DNA of 64,000 bases from Sandarakinorhabdus glacialis (GTDB lineage: Bacteria; Pseudomonadota; Alphaproteobacteria; Sphingomonadales; Sphingomonadaceae), in contig NZ_BMJM01000011.1 of NCBI RefSeq assembly GCF_014643455.1, forward strand, positions 28,405-92,404, in the 5' to 3' direction. The translations under genes were made by a program, and so were the position numbers. Below are positions 56,478 to 64,000 of this stretch, piece after piece (within the stretch, counting starts at the first letter, position 1; each line of letters starts with the position of its first letter). Below the pieces are notes generated by a model. It was not told the DNA's origin, searched no databases, and saw only the letters and a program-made list of their open reading frames with translations.

Positions 56478-57302
56478 ATGGGTGACACTATATTTTCCGG
56501 GTTGGAACTCGCCACTGTCTCAACGGACAGTCCGGCGCCAGGGCTGGCGCGGCTGACGCTGAACCGGCCGGCGGCGATGAATGCCTATAGCTTTGCGATG
56601 ACGCAGGAATTGCTGGCGGGGATCGCGGCGTTTCGGGACGATGATGCGCTGAAGGTGCTGATCTTGACGGGGGCGGGGGAGCGGGCGTTTTGCACGGGTG
56701 GCGATGTTTCGGGCGGGGACGGCCATGGATTTGCCGAGGCGCCGATGGGGCACGGTCGGGAGATGCGCGAGGGGATGCAGGCGGTGGTGTTGGCGCTGCG
56801 GCGGCTCGACAAGCCGAGCATTGCGATGGTGCGCGGGTTTGCGGTGGCGGGGGGCCTCGCGCTGGCGCTGGCGTGCGATTTCCGGCTGGCGGCGGCGAGC
56901 GCGCGGCTGGGAGATACCAGCAACAAGGTCGGGCTGCTGCCGGATGAGGGCGGGGCGTGGCTGTTCCCGCGGGCGATGGGGCATGACCGGGCGTTGAAGA
57001 TGGTGTTGCTGAGCGAGATTTACGGGGCGGAGGAGGCGGCGCGGCTGGGGCTGGTGACCGAGGTGGTGGCGGACGGATTGCTCGAGGCGCGGACGCTCGA
57101 GTTTGCGGCGGCGCTGGCGACGCGGGCGCCGCTGGCGGTGCGGCTGTCGAAGATGATGATGGCGCGGGCGGGGAGTATGACGCTCGAGGAGTCGCTGGTC
57201 GATGCGCAGATGGCGGTGATGGTGACCAATCCGAGCGGCGATGTGCGTGAGGGGGTGAAAGCGTTTTTCGAGAAACGGCCGCCGAAGTTCGAGGGGCGAT
57301 AG
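56478..57302 (+). CDS. enoyl-CoA hydratase/isomerase family protein (second, divergent)
   Basis: Protein of 274 residues, crotonase superfamily, a distant relative of the neighbour on the other strand. Motifs: ARLTLNRPAAMNAYSFAMTQ, GERAFCTGGDVSGGDGHGFA, KPSIAMVRGFAVAGGLALAL, and FRLAAASARLGDTSNKVGLL, PDEGGAWLFPRAMGHDRALK (here the catalytic Glu position reads P-D-E-G). Ends FFEKRPPKFEGR. Start at the ATG 56478; the 46-base gap to the divergent partner must hold both promoters. The acyl substrate is unknown. Confidence 0.92.
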   Translation: MGDTIFSGLELATVSTDSPAPGLARLTLNRPAAMNAYSFAMTQELLAGIAAFRDDDALKVLILTGAGERAFCTGGDVSGGDGHGFAEAPMGHGREMREGMQAVVLALRRLDKPSIAMVRGFAVAGGLALALACDFRLAAASARLGDTSNKVGLLPDEGGAWLFPRAMGHDRALKMVLLSEIYGAEEAARLGLVTEVVADGLLEARTLEFAAALATRAPLAVRLSKMMMARAGSMTLEESLVDAQMAVMVTNPSGDVREGVKAFFEKRPPKFEGR

Positions 57303-57364
57303 GTTAAGCGGAACTTTCCGGGTCGGCTGGCATTGGATTGTCGATGGGCCAGCAGCAGGTGCGA

Positions 57365-57409
57365 CCCTCGCAGTTTGGGGCCATCCGGCCCTTGCAGTTT
57401 GGGGGCCAT
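57365..57409. repeat. 24-bp tandem duplication before the DUF1810 gene
   Basis: CCCTCGCAGTTTGGGGCCAT (from 57365) and CCCTTGCAGTTTGGGGGCCA (from 57389). The second unit provides the G-rich stretch just before the DUF1810 ATG. Confidence 0.75.
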
Positions 57410-57853
57410 ATGGGCGATCCGTTCGCGCTCGATCGTTTCGTGGAGGCACAGCAGCCGGTTTATGCGGCGGCGCTGCGCGAGATCGCCAAGGGCGCCAAGC
57501 GTGGCCACTGGATGTGGTTCGTGTTTCCGCAGGTCGCCGGCCTTGGCAGCAGCATGATGGCCGAGCGCTATGCGATTCATTCGTTGGAGGAAGCGCGGGC
57601 GTATTTGGCGCATCCGGTGCTTGGGGCCCGGTATCGCGAGTGCACCGAGGCCTTGCAGGACCTGCCGTTCAATCATGCCGAGACGGTGTTCGGGCCGGTC
57701 GACACGAAGAAGCTGCGGTCGTCGCTGACGTTGTTTGCAGCCGCGGGCGGGCCGCCGCTGCTGAATGCGGCGATCGAGCGCTGGTTCGGCGGGCGGCGCG
57801 ACGAGGCGACGCTGATGCGGCTGGAGGCTTGCCAGCAAAGCGCGGCGGCCTGA
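57410..57853 (+). CDS. DUF1810 family protein
   Basis: Protein of 147 residues matching DUF1810: DPFALDRFVEAQQPVYAAAL, EIAKGAKRGHWMWFVFPQVA (near residues 28-47), GLGSSMMAERYAIHSLEEAR, AYLAHPVLGARYRECTEALQ, and TLFAAAGGPPLLNAAIERWF. The family is related to NADAR-type proteins (calpastatin-named in some lists), whose role is not settled. The ATG at 57410 starts the conserved part; in-frame starts upstream fall in the duplicated sequence. Its stop is within 15 bases of the likely start of the Mfd-like gene. Confidence 0.9.
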   Translation: MGDPFALDRFVEAQQPVYAAALREIAKGAKRGHWMWFVFPQVAGLGSSMMAERYAIHSLEEARAYLAHPVLGARYRECTEALQDLPFNHAETVFGPVDTKKLRSSLTLFAAAGGPPLLNAAIERWFGGRRDEATLMRLEACQQSAAA

Positions 57854-57864
57854 CCTGCGCGGCG

Positions 57865-60824
57865 TTGCTGGCGGTTGGCATTGCGCGGGCGCTCGAGAGT
57901 GACGACGTCGTTTATCTGACCGATGACGACCAGCAGGTCGATGGCCTGGCGGCGGCATTGCAGGCGATCGTGCCGGAAACGGTCGTTGTCTATCTGCCGT
58001 CGAGCGATGCGTTGCCGGGCGACGTGGCACCGGCGTCGCCGGCCAACAGCGGCATGCGGGTGGCGGCGTTACAGAAGTTGCGCAGTGCGCAGCAGCAGGG
58101 CGAGCTGCGACCGCGGCTGGCTGTCGGCGATCCGATAGAGGCCGATGGATTCGGTGCCTTGCTCGCGGAGCTGGGCTATTTCGGTGACGACCGTGTCGAC
58201 GAGCCGGGCGAGATGGCGATCATGGGCGATGTGATCGACCTGTTTCCCGCCGACGCCTGGCAGCCGGCGCGGATCGAGGTCGCGGACGGCAGGATTGCGG
58301 CGATACGCGCCTATGACCCGGTCAGCCAGCGGACGGTCGCCGAACTGGAGGCGCTGGAGATCGGGCGCGCCAGCGAACCACCGATGGGCGAGCCGGTGCC
58401 GGTGCTGGCGCATTTTGCCCCGGCGGTGCTTGGCATGTCCGGGAAGGCCGATAGCCGGCGCCGGCGGTTCCTCAAGCTGGCGGCGGACGCGGCGGGGCGC
58501 GGGGGCCGGATCGATGCGGTCGATGAGCCCGTGTGGGCGGCGGCGGTCGAGGCGTGGCGACCGTTGCCGGAGATGGACGGTTGGGAACCGGTGCCGCGAT
58601 TTGCCGAAGCGGGAACGCCGCTGGCGGCGCTGGCGCGGTTCGTGAAGCCTTTGCTGGCACAGGGACGCCGGCTGGTCTTGGCCGGGAGCGTGCGCGATAT
58701 TCGGTTCTTGCGCGGCAAGATTGCCAAGCGGCTTGGCCTGGAGGTGCCGCTGGTGGAGTCGTGGGACGATGCTGCCGCAGTTGACGATGGCCTGGCGGCG
58801 GCGATCGTGATGCCGGTCGATGCGGGGTTCGTGAGCGATACGGTGGTGCTTGTCGCCGCGGCCGATCTGCTCGGCAGCCGGGCGTTGCTGGGTGATGTGC
58901 AGGGGGCGGCGGTCAATCCGTTGCTGGGCAATGGCGCCGAGATCCGGACTGGCGATGTCGTCGTGCACGAGGACCATGGCTTTGCCGTCGTCACCGGGCT
59001 CGAGCCGGCGCCGGGGGTAGATGCAGGCAGCGCCGAGATGATTGCGCTGGAATATGCCGATGGGGGCCGGCGGCTGGTGGCGATCGACGATGCCGAGCGG
59101 ATCTGGCGTTATGGTGCCGATGCCGATGCGGTGACGCTCGACAAGCTCGATGGTTCGTCGTGGAGCAAGCGGCGCGCGGCGATCGATGCGGCGATCGCCG
59201 AGACGGCGCGCGGGCTGGCGGCGCTGGCAGCGGAGCGCGAAACGCTGACGGCGCAGGTGATCGACCCCGATGCAGCGGCGTACGAGCGCTTTGCGGGCGG
59301 CTTTGCCTTCAACGAGACCGCCGACCAGGCGCGGGCGATCGGCGCGGTGCGGGGTGACCTGGCGCGCGGCAAGCCGATGGACCGGCTGGTCATCTGCGAT
59401 GTCGGGTACGGCAAGACCGAGGTGGCACTGCGGGCGGCGGCGCTGGCGGCGCTGGCGGGGTACCAGGTGGTGATCGCGGCGCCGACGACGGTGCTGGTGC
59501 GCCAGCATCTCGAGAGTTTCAGGCGGCGGTTCGAGGCGTCCGGGATCGAAGTTGCCGGCCTGTCGCGATTGTCGAATGCGGCGGAGAAGAAGCGCGTCAA
59601 GGCGGGGCTCGCCGACGGGTCGATCCAGGTCGTCGTCGGCACCGGGGCGGTGATGGCCAAGGGGGTCGAGTACGCGCGGCTGGGGCTGGTGGTCATCGAC
59701 GAGGAGCAACGGTTCGGAGCGGCCGACAAGACGCGGTTGCGCGGCGGCGGCCGATCCGCACGAGCATCGACCAGTTCGATGATGGCCGGGTCCGGACGGC
59801 GTTGCAGCGCGAGAAGACGCGCGGCGGGCAGAGTTTCGTCGTGGTGCCGCGGATCGAGGACATGGCGGCGCTGTCGGAAAAACTGCAGCGCATCGTGCCG
59901 GGCCTCAAGCTGGTCGAGGCGCATGGCAAGATGCCCGCGGCGCAGATCGACGAGGTGATGGTCGGGTTCGCCGATGGTGTTGGCGATATCCTTTTGGCGA
60001 CGAACATTATCGAGGCGGGGCTCGACGTGAAGCGCGCCAATACGATGATCGTCTGGCGGGCGGACCGGTTCGGGCTGGCGCAGCTGCACCAGTTGCGGGG
60101 CCGTGTCGGCCGGGGCAATCGGCGTGGGCAGGTGGTTTTGCTGACGCAGGCAGAAGGCGGCATCGCCGAGCGGACGCTCAAGCAGCTGCGGACGCTGGCG
60201 ACGTTCGACCGGCTGGGGGCGGGGTTCGAGATCAGCGCGCGCGACCTCGATATGCGCGGCGCAGGCGACATGCTGGGGGACACCCAGGCCGGGCACATGA
60301 AGTTGATCGGGGTCGAATTATACCAGCATCTGCTCGAGCTGGCGCTGCGACAGGTGCGCGGCGAGGACGTCGACCGCTGGACGCCGGACCTGAACATGGG
60401 ATCGCCCGGGGCACTGCCGGCGAGTTGGATCCCCGAGGCCGATGTGCGGTTGGGGCTGTATGTCCGACTGGCGCGGTTGGCCGATGCGGCGGCGCTCGAG
60501 GGCTTCGAGGCGGAATTGCTCGACCGGTTCGGGCCGCTGCCGGCCGAGGCGGAAAGCCTGTTGGCGCGGGCCCGGTTGCGGCTGTCGGCGCGGACGGCGC
60601 GGGTTGGCCGGGTCGATGCCGGGGCGGCGGCGATTGCGCTGACGCTGCGCAAGGATTTTGCCGGCGATACGGCGAAAGCCGGGTTGATGGAGAAAGATGG
60701 GCGATTCCTGTTGATCGAGGCGACCGAAGATGCGGATCGCTTCGACCTGGTCCATGCGCTGCTCGAAACGCTTGTTGCCGCCGGTACCGGAAGCAGGGAA
60801 CCGATGGCGCGTAAGGTTGTTTAA
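57865..60824 (+). pseudogene. Mfd-like transcription-repair coupling helicase, internal deletion and frameshift
   Basis: Shares the Mfd layout: UvrB-homology N-terminus (VVYLPSSDALPGDVAPASPA, MGDVIDLFPADAWQPARIEV), RNA-polymerase interaction domain (GDVVVHEDHGFAVVTGLE), translocase domain 1 (Walker A DVGYGKTEVALRAA, box VVIDEEQRFGAADKTRLR) and domain 2 (FVVVPRIEDM, TNIIEAGLDVKRANTMIVWR, LAQLHQLRGRVGRGNRRGQV), plus a TRCF-type C-terminus. At 59741-59750 about 40 residues expected between TRLR and RPIRTSIDQFDDGRV are missing, including the T-A-T-P-I-P motif, and the frame shifts. Start is uncertain (TTG at 57865). The N-terminus is shorter than true Mfd, so this is probably a second, sphingomonad-type paralogue. 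Confidence 0.83.
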
Positions 60825-60836
60825 CTAATCGTTAAC
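60821..60836 (+). promoter_or_regulatory. candidate CtrA binding site
   Basis: TTAACTAATCGTTAAC is an exact TTAA-N7-TTAA match to the alphaproteobacterial CtrA site. It is also the core of an inverted repeat (60816-60839). It overlaps the stop codon of the Mfd-like gene and lies 111 bases before the LuxR-type regulator. Confidence 0.5.
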
Positions 60837-60946
60837 AACATAGGGCGGAAAGTGTTATGGGTGTCAGTTCTCTCGCAGCAGTTGCTTGAGTTTGACGGTG
60901 TCTTTCACGGCGCAGGGCCGGGTTGGACTGTGGGCGGGAGTGGGCA

Positions 60947-61738
60947 ATGAGCGGAAATGGCTTTGGTGGGCCGGTCGCCGCAGTCGGCGACAAGAGCGTG
61001 GACGTGTTGATTATCGGTGCCGGCGTGCTGGTGTTCGAGGGGTTGAAGCACATCCTGGGGGAGATCGGCTTTACGGCGATCGCGTCGGCCGACGAGGCAG
61101 CGGCGCAGGAGTTGCTCAAGCCGGCGGCGACGGCGCCGCGGTTGATCATCGTCGACAGCCATGACTTGCAGCGGGACGTCGGATTTTGCGAGATGCTGCG
61201 GCGGCGCTTTGCTTTGAGTCGTCTGGTGATCCTGTCGGACGATTGCACGCTCGAGGTGGTGGCGCGGGGGTTCAGCGCCGGGGTCGATGGTTATCTGGCC
61301 AAGTCGACGCCGTGCGAGCCGATGACCGAGGCGCTCAAGCTGGTGATGATGGGCGAGAAGTTCATGCCGGCGTCGGCCTATGGCGGGCTGGCGGGGCTGC
61401 GGCCGGCGGGCGATGGCCAGATGTGGCGGGCGGGGCCGCGAGGCGGCCGGCTGTCGGATCGCGAGATCGAGATCCTGGGGTGCGTGGCGCAGGGCGAGGC
61501 CAACAAGGCGATCGCGTGGCGGCTCGATATCACCGAGGCGACGGTCAAGGTCCATATCAAGACGATTTTGCGCAAGTTGAACGTCAGCAACCGGACGCAG
61601 GCGGCGATCTGGGCGGTGGGGCGCGGGCTGTCGCGCGCCGACAATGGCCGGGCGCCGGGTAATAGACGTGCAACCGCGCTCGGCACGCGGCGCGAACAGG
61701 CCGTTGGAGAACGCGTTACTGCGAGATGCGGCGTGTGA
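60947..61738 (+). CDS. LuxR/NarL-type regulator with degenerate receiver domain
   Basis: Protein of 263 residues. The N-terminal receiver keeps the phospho-acceptor position Asp70 (PRLIIVDSHDLQ) and Lys119 (GYLAKSTP), but the acidic pair after strand 1 is lost (DVLIIGAGVLVFEGLKHIL), so normal Mg-dependent phosphorylation is unlikely. The C-terminal helix-turn-helix is intact: LSDREIEILGCVAQGEANKA, IAWRLDITEATVKVHIKTIL and RKLNVSNRTQAAIWA. The ATG at 60947 follows GGGAGTGGGCA. No histidine kinase is adjacent. A CtrA-type site lies upstream. Confidence 0.9.
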   Translation: MSGNGFGGPVAAVGDKSVDVLIIGAGVLVFEGLKHILGEIGFTAIASADEAAAQELLKPAATAPRLIIVDSHDLQRDVGFCEMLRRRFALSRLVILSDDCTLEVVARGFSAGVDGYLAKSTPCEPMTEALKLVMMGEKFMPASAYGGLAGLRPAGDGQMWRAGPRGGRLSDREIEILGCVAQGEANKAIAWRLDITEATVKVHIKTILRKLNVSNRTQAAIWAVGRGLSRADNGRAPGNRRATALGTRREQAVGERVTARCGV

Positions 61739-61996
61739 CCTGTCGGCGCGATGTCGGCGACTGCGATCCAGCAGTCGACAACGCTGGGTCACTGTTGGAC
61801 GCCTGTTTCGACAGTGATCGAAGGACCTGTATCGGAACAAGTAATTCTGTGAGATACTGAGCCGGCAGCGGGGGCTGCTGGGGGATGTTCAGTGTATTTT
61901 CGCCGATCGGCATCGTTTTCGTCACACCGCTGCGCTTCGGCGGGGCGTGTGCTGGAAGAGTCCTTGCCGACAGACCCGTTGCCGGACACCGGGAAG

Positions 61997-62191
61997 ATGG
62001 ATGCCACGATCTGGTCGGGGGCTTATGCGGTGCACCGGCAATATGGCGACAAGTCGCTGGGGATCGCCCGGATGCGCGTTGCCGCATTGCTGGCGGAAGG
62101 CGACCGCGCCGGGCACGATATCTGGTACGAAATCTATCGGACGCTGACGATCCTGGCGCCGCGGAAGAAGAGCGGCACGACCTTGCATTAG
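61997..62191 (+). CDS. small DUF6961-like protein
   Basis: About 64 residues: MDATIWSGAYAVHRQYGDKS then LGIARMRVAALLAEGDRAGHDIWYEIYRTL. This pattern (W-x-x-A-x-A-x-x-R/Q-x-x-G...R-x-x-x-L-x-x-x-G-D) is like the small sphingomonad proteins grouped as DUF6961; the match is from memory and moderate. The frame is open for 35 more codons upstream, from a GTG at 61892, but that part looks non-coding, so the ATG at 61997 is preferred. Function unknown. Confidence 0.6.
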   Translation: MDATIWSGAYAVHRQYGDKSLGIARMRVAALLAEGDRAGHDIWYEIYRTLTILAPRKKSGTTLH

Positions 62192-62210
62192 ACGAGCGAA
62201 CCGGCTGGGG

Positions 62211-62238
62211 CCCTGGCAGTCGATAACGACTGCCAGGG
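62211..62238. terminator. strong hairpin between convergent genes
   Basis: Perfect 12-base stem CCCTGGCAGTCG (62211-62222) / CGACTGCCAGGG (62227-62238) with loop ATAA, midway between the small gene and the TonB receptor gene. No T run; a bidirectional terminator is likely. Confidence 0.7.
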
Positions 62239-62248
62239 GGGCCTGGGG

Positions 62249-63910
62249 TCAGTAGTTGACGTTCAGCGACAGGATGGCGGTGCGGCCGGCGGCCTGGTTG
62301 GCGTAATGGGCCGAATAGGCGCGGTCGAAGTAGCGCTTGTTGGCGACATTGAGGACGTTTGCCTGCAGCTGGATCCGGTCGGTGACGGCGAACGCGGCGT
62401 TGGCGTCGAAGCGCCAGTATGCAGGGGCGATACGTGCCAGTTCGCGGGTGACGACGACGGCGCCATTGGTCACGACGCGCGTGTCGGAATAGCCGCCATA
62501 GACCTTGCTCATGTAGATGGCGCCGCCGCCCAGGGTGAGGGCGGGTGTGACCTTGTAGTTGGTGAAGGCTGTCAGGCTGTGCTTCGGGGTGTTGGGGAAT
62601 TGCTTGCCGGTGTTCACCGAGGGGGCGAAATAGGCGACGCCGTTCACTGTCGTGGTGGTGATGCCGCCGTCGACGATATTGGCGTCCATGTAGGTATAGC
62701 CGCCGAAGACGTTCCATTCGGGCGTGATGTTGCCGTTGGCGCCGAACTCGACGCCGTTGATGCGACGTTTGCCGATATAGGCGACGACGCCGTTTTCGAC
62801 GGTGGTGCGGGCGTTCTGGGTCCGGGTGCGGAAACCGGCGAGGGTCAGGGCCAGCTGGCCTTCGAACAGGTCGATCTTGCCGCCGATTTCATACGAGGTG
62901 GTGCGCTCGATCTGGAGGGCGTCGGTGATCGACTGTGACGTCGTGTTGAGGGCGTTGCTCTCCTGCCCCTGGGCGAGGAAGGCGCCCGGCGGCGTCGCGG
63001 CGGTCGATGTCGAGGCGTAGAGGCTGGCGTTGGGAATGGGCTTGTAGATGATGCCGGCTTGGTAGGTCCAGATATCGTCGTCGCGCTTGAAGGTGCTGCG
63101 CATTGCCGTCGAGGTGGCGGCGAGACCGGGGCTGACCTTGGTCTTGTAGTTGTCGAAGCGGCCACCGAGGTTGATCAGCAGCTCGTCGGTGATGGTGATG
63201 GTGTCGAACAGCGAGCCGGCGCGGGTGCTGGTGTCGGTCCAGGTCTGGGTCTGGGCGAGGCTTTTCTGGATGGGGGCGAGGGCGGACGAGGTGTCGCTGG
63301 CGTAGCTGGCCCAGGGGTCGTTCGGGTTGGGGTTGGCGGCGCTGGTGCAGTTGTAGCGGGCCAGCATGGCGGGGGTGCAGCGCGGCACGATTGTCGAGCC
63401 GGTCGAAATCGCGGTGCCGAGCTGCGGGTTGGAGACATAGGCACCGTTGCGGGCGCGCTCGGTGCTGAATTCGGCGCTGGCGGCGAAGCTGTGGCGGAAC
63501 GAGCCGGTGGCGAAGGTGCCGAACAGGTCGGTCTGGTTTATGAGGCCCTCGGCATAGCCGTAGCGGGAGTTGATGCGGCGCCAGACCTGGCCACCGGCGG
63601 TGGCGGGCACGGCGGCGTCGGTGCCATAGACATTGCCCTGCTGGTTGTCGGGCTGGGTCCAGATGTAGTTCTGTTCCGAGCGGCCGTAGCGCGAGGTGTT
63701 GCGCAGGGTGACGCCGCCAAAATCATGCTCGGCGCGGGCGGTGATGTTGTCGACGCGGGTTTCGCGGAAGTCGCGGTCGACAAGGCCGTAGAAGGCGCCG
63801 CGCGGAATGCTGACGGCAGCGCCGGCGATGGTGGTGAAATTGGTCGCCGGGCTGGTTTCGGTGATGCCGGCGGGGGCGTTGGCGTTGGTGTAGAGTGAGG
63901 TGGTCCCGTC
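62249..63910 (-). pseudogene. TonB-dependent (siderophore-type) outer-membrane receptor, N-terminus missing
   Basis: The frame is open from the stop at 62249 up to an in-frame TAA at 63937-63935. The sequence is beta-barrel: FGGVTLRNTSRYGRSEQNYI, DNQQGNVYGTDAAVPATAGG, ASAEFSTERARNGAYVSNPQ, DELLINLGGRFDNYKTKV, AGIIYKPIPNASLYASTSTA, TTSYEIGGKIDLFEGQLALT, GVEFGANGNITPEWNVFGGY, YTYMDANIVDGGITTTTVNG, KHSLTAFTNYKVTPALTLGG and the final VLNVANKRYFDRAYSAHYAN then AILSLNVNY, ending in aromatic Tyr as outer-membrane barrels do. Signal peptide, TonB box and plug domain are not in the window. Homology stops near 63910, where other sequence begins. Confidence 0.85.
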
Positions 63911-64000
63911 TGTTTGGACAGTTTGGCGGCGAAGTTAAGCTAATCCCGGGTTTCGATCATGCCGCCAGTAGGAGTGTTTCCGATGGCGGGGCTAGCCCCG
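63911..64000. mobile_element. possible insertion-sequence edge
   Basis: Receptor homology ends at about 63910 and unrelated sequence starts TGTTTGGACAGTTTGGCGGC. On the minus strand an open frame enters from the window end and stops at a TAG at 63942-63940, leaving about 30 bases to the boundary, the layout of a transposase 3' end next to a terminal repeat. The family cannot be named and the other end is outside the window. Confidence 0.4.

Noticed and set aside
61885..62226. Alternative frame of 113 codons overlapping the small DUF6961-like gene
   Set aside because: Arg/Gly-rich composition without domain; the other frame has a family-like pattern.

Overview
The window is high-GC, gene-dense DNA from an alphaproteobacterium, most likely a member of the Sphingomonadales. 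The evidence is the gene sets and orders: bolA facing a J-domain gene followed by cobS-cobT, tlpA facing argH-(small lipoprotein)-lysA, ccmF-ccmG-ccmH-ccmI, DUF6961-like and glycine-zipper proteins, and many GC-rich hairpin repeats between genes. It is chromosomal (rpmB, tRNA-Thr, purB, priA, rho, galU, lysA, argH). No origin, phage, integron or CRISPR array was seen.

Layout. 0-5.9 kb: end of an LrgB-type membrane protein, rpmB with promoter and terminator, a GNAT acetyltransferase, a phytase-like esterase, recQ, and two divergent glycine-zipper envelope proteins. 6-13 kb: cobT, cobS, J-domain protein, bolA, tRNA-Thr(UGU), a DsbA-fold isomerase, a repeat-type secreted protein and a FAH-family hydrolase. 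13-20.8 kb: purB, priA, a DUF885 peptidase, a flippase and a flavin reductase. 21.1-25.5 kb: a signalling operon of response regulator, LysM/FecR protein and CHASE2 histidine kinase. 25.4-32 kb: a lipoprotein, galU, the argH-lysA group with tlpA, and rho. 32.4-35.6 kb: an MmeI-like single-chain restriction-modification gene broken by two frameshifts, preceded by 17 uninterrupted GGAA units. 35.6-44.5 kb: HIT protein, selO, a TetR regulator, a hydrolase, two oxidoreductases (one further on) and cytochrome c maturation genes. 44.6-53.3 kb: a PHB depolymerase, a DUF969-DUF979-DUF2891 operon and a large 5-oxoprolinase. 53.6-57.9 kb: two genes of an iron/B12-type ABC importer, two divergent enoyl-CoA hydratases and a DUF1810 gene. 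57.9-64 kb: an Mfd-like gene that lost a helicase motif, a LuxR-type regulator with a degenerate receiver and a CtrA-type site upstream, a small DUF6961-like gene, and a TonB-dependent receptor cut off by what looks like the edge of a mobile element.

The most interesting items are the GGAA microsatellite beside the broken restriction-modification gene; a possible 5-oxoproline uptake and breakdown neighbourhood (DUF969/DUF979 transporter candidates plus 5-oxoprolinase); a palindromic intergenic repeat carried in frame inside the 5-oxoprolinase; a three-copy AT-rich repeat of about 38 bp; and the FecR/CHASE2 signalling operon. All functions are read from sequence alone. Start codons are uncertain for several genes (J-domain protein, argH, selO, CHASE2 kinase, Mfd-like gene), and the broken genes could partly reflect sequencing or assembly errors.
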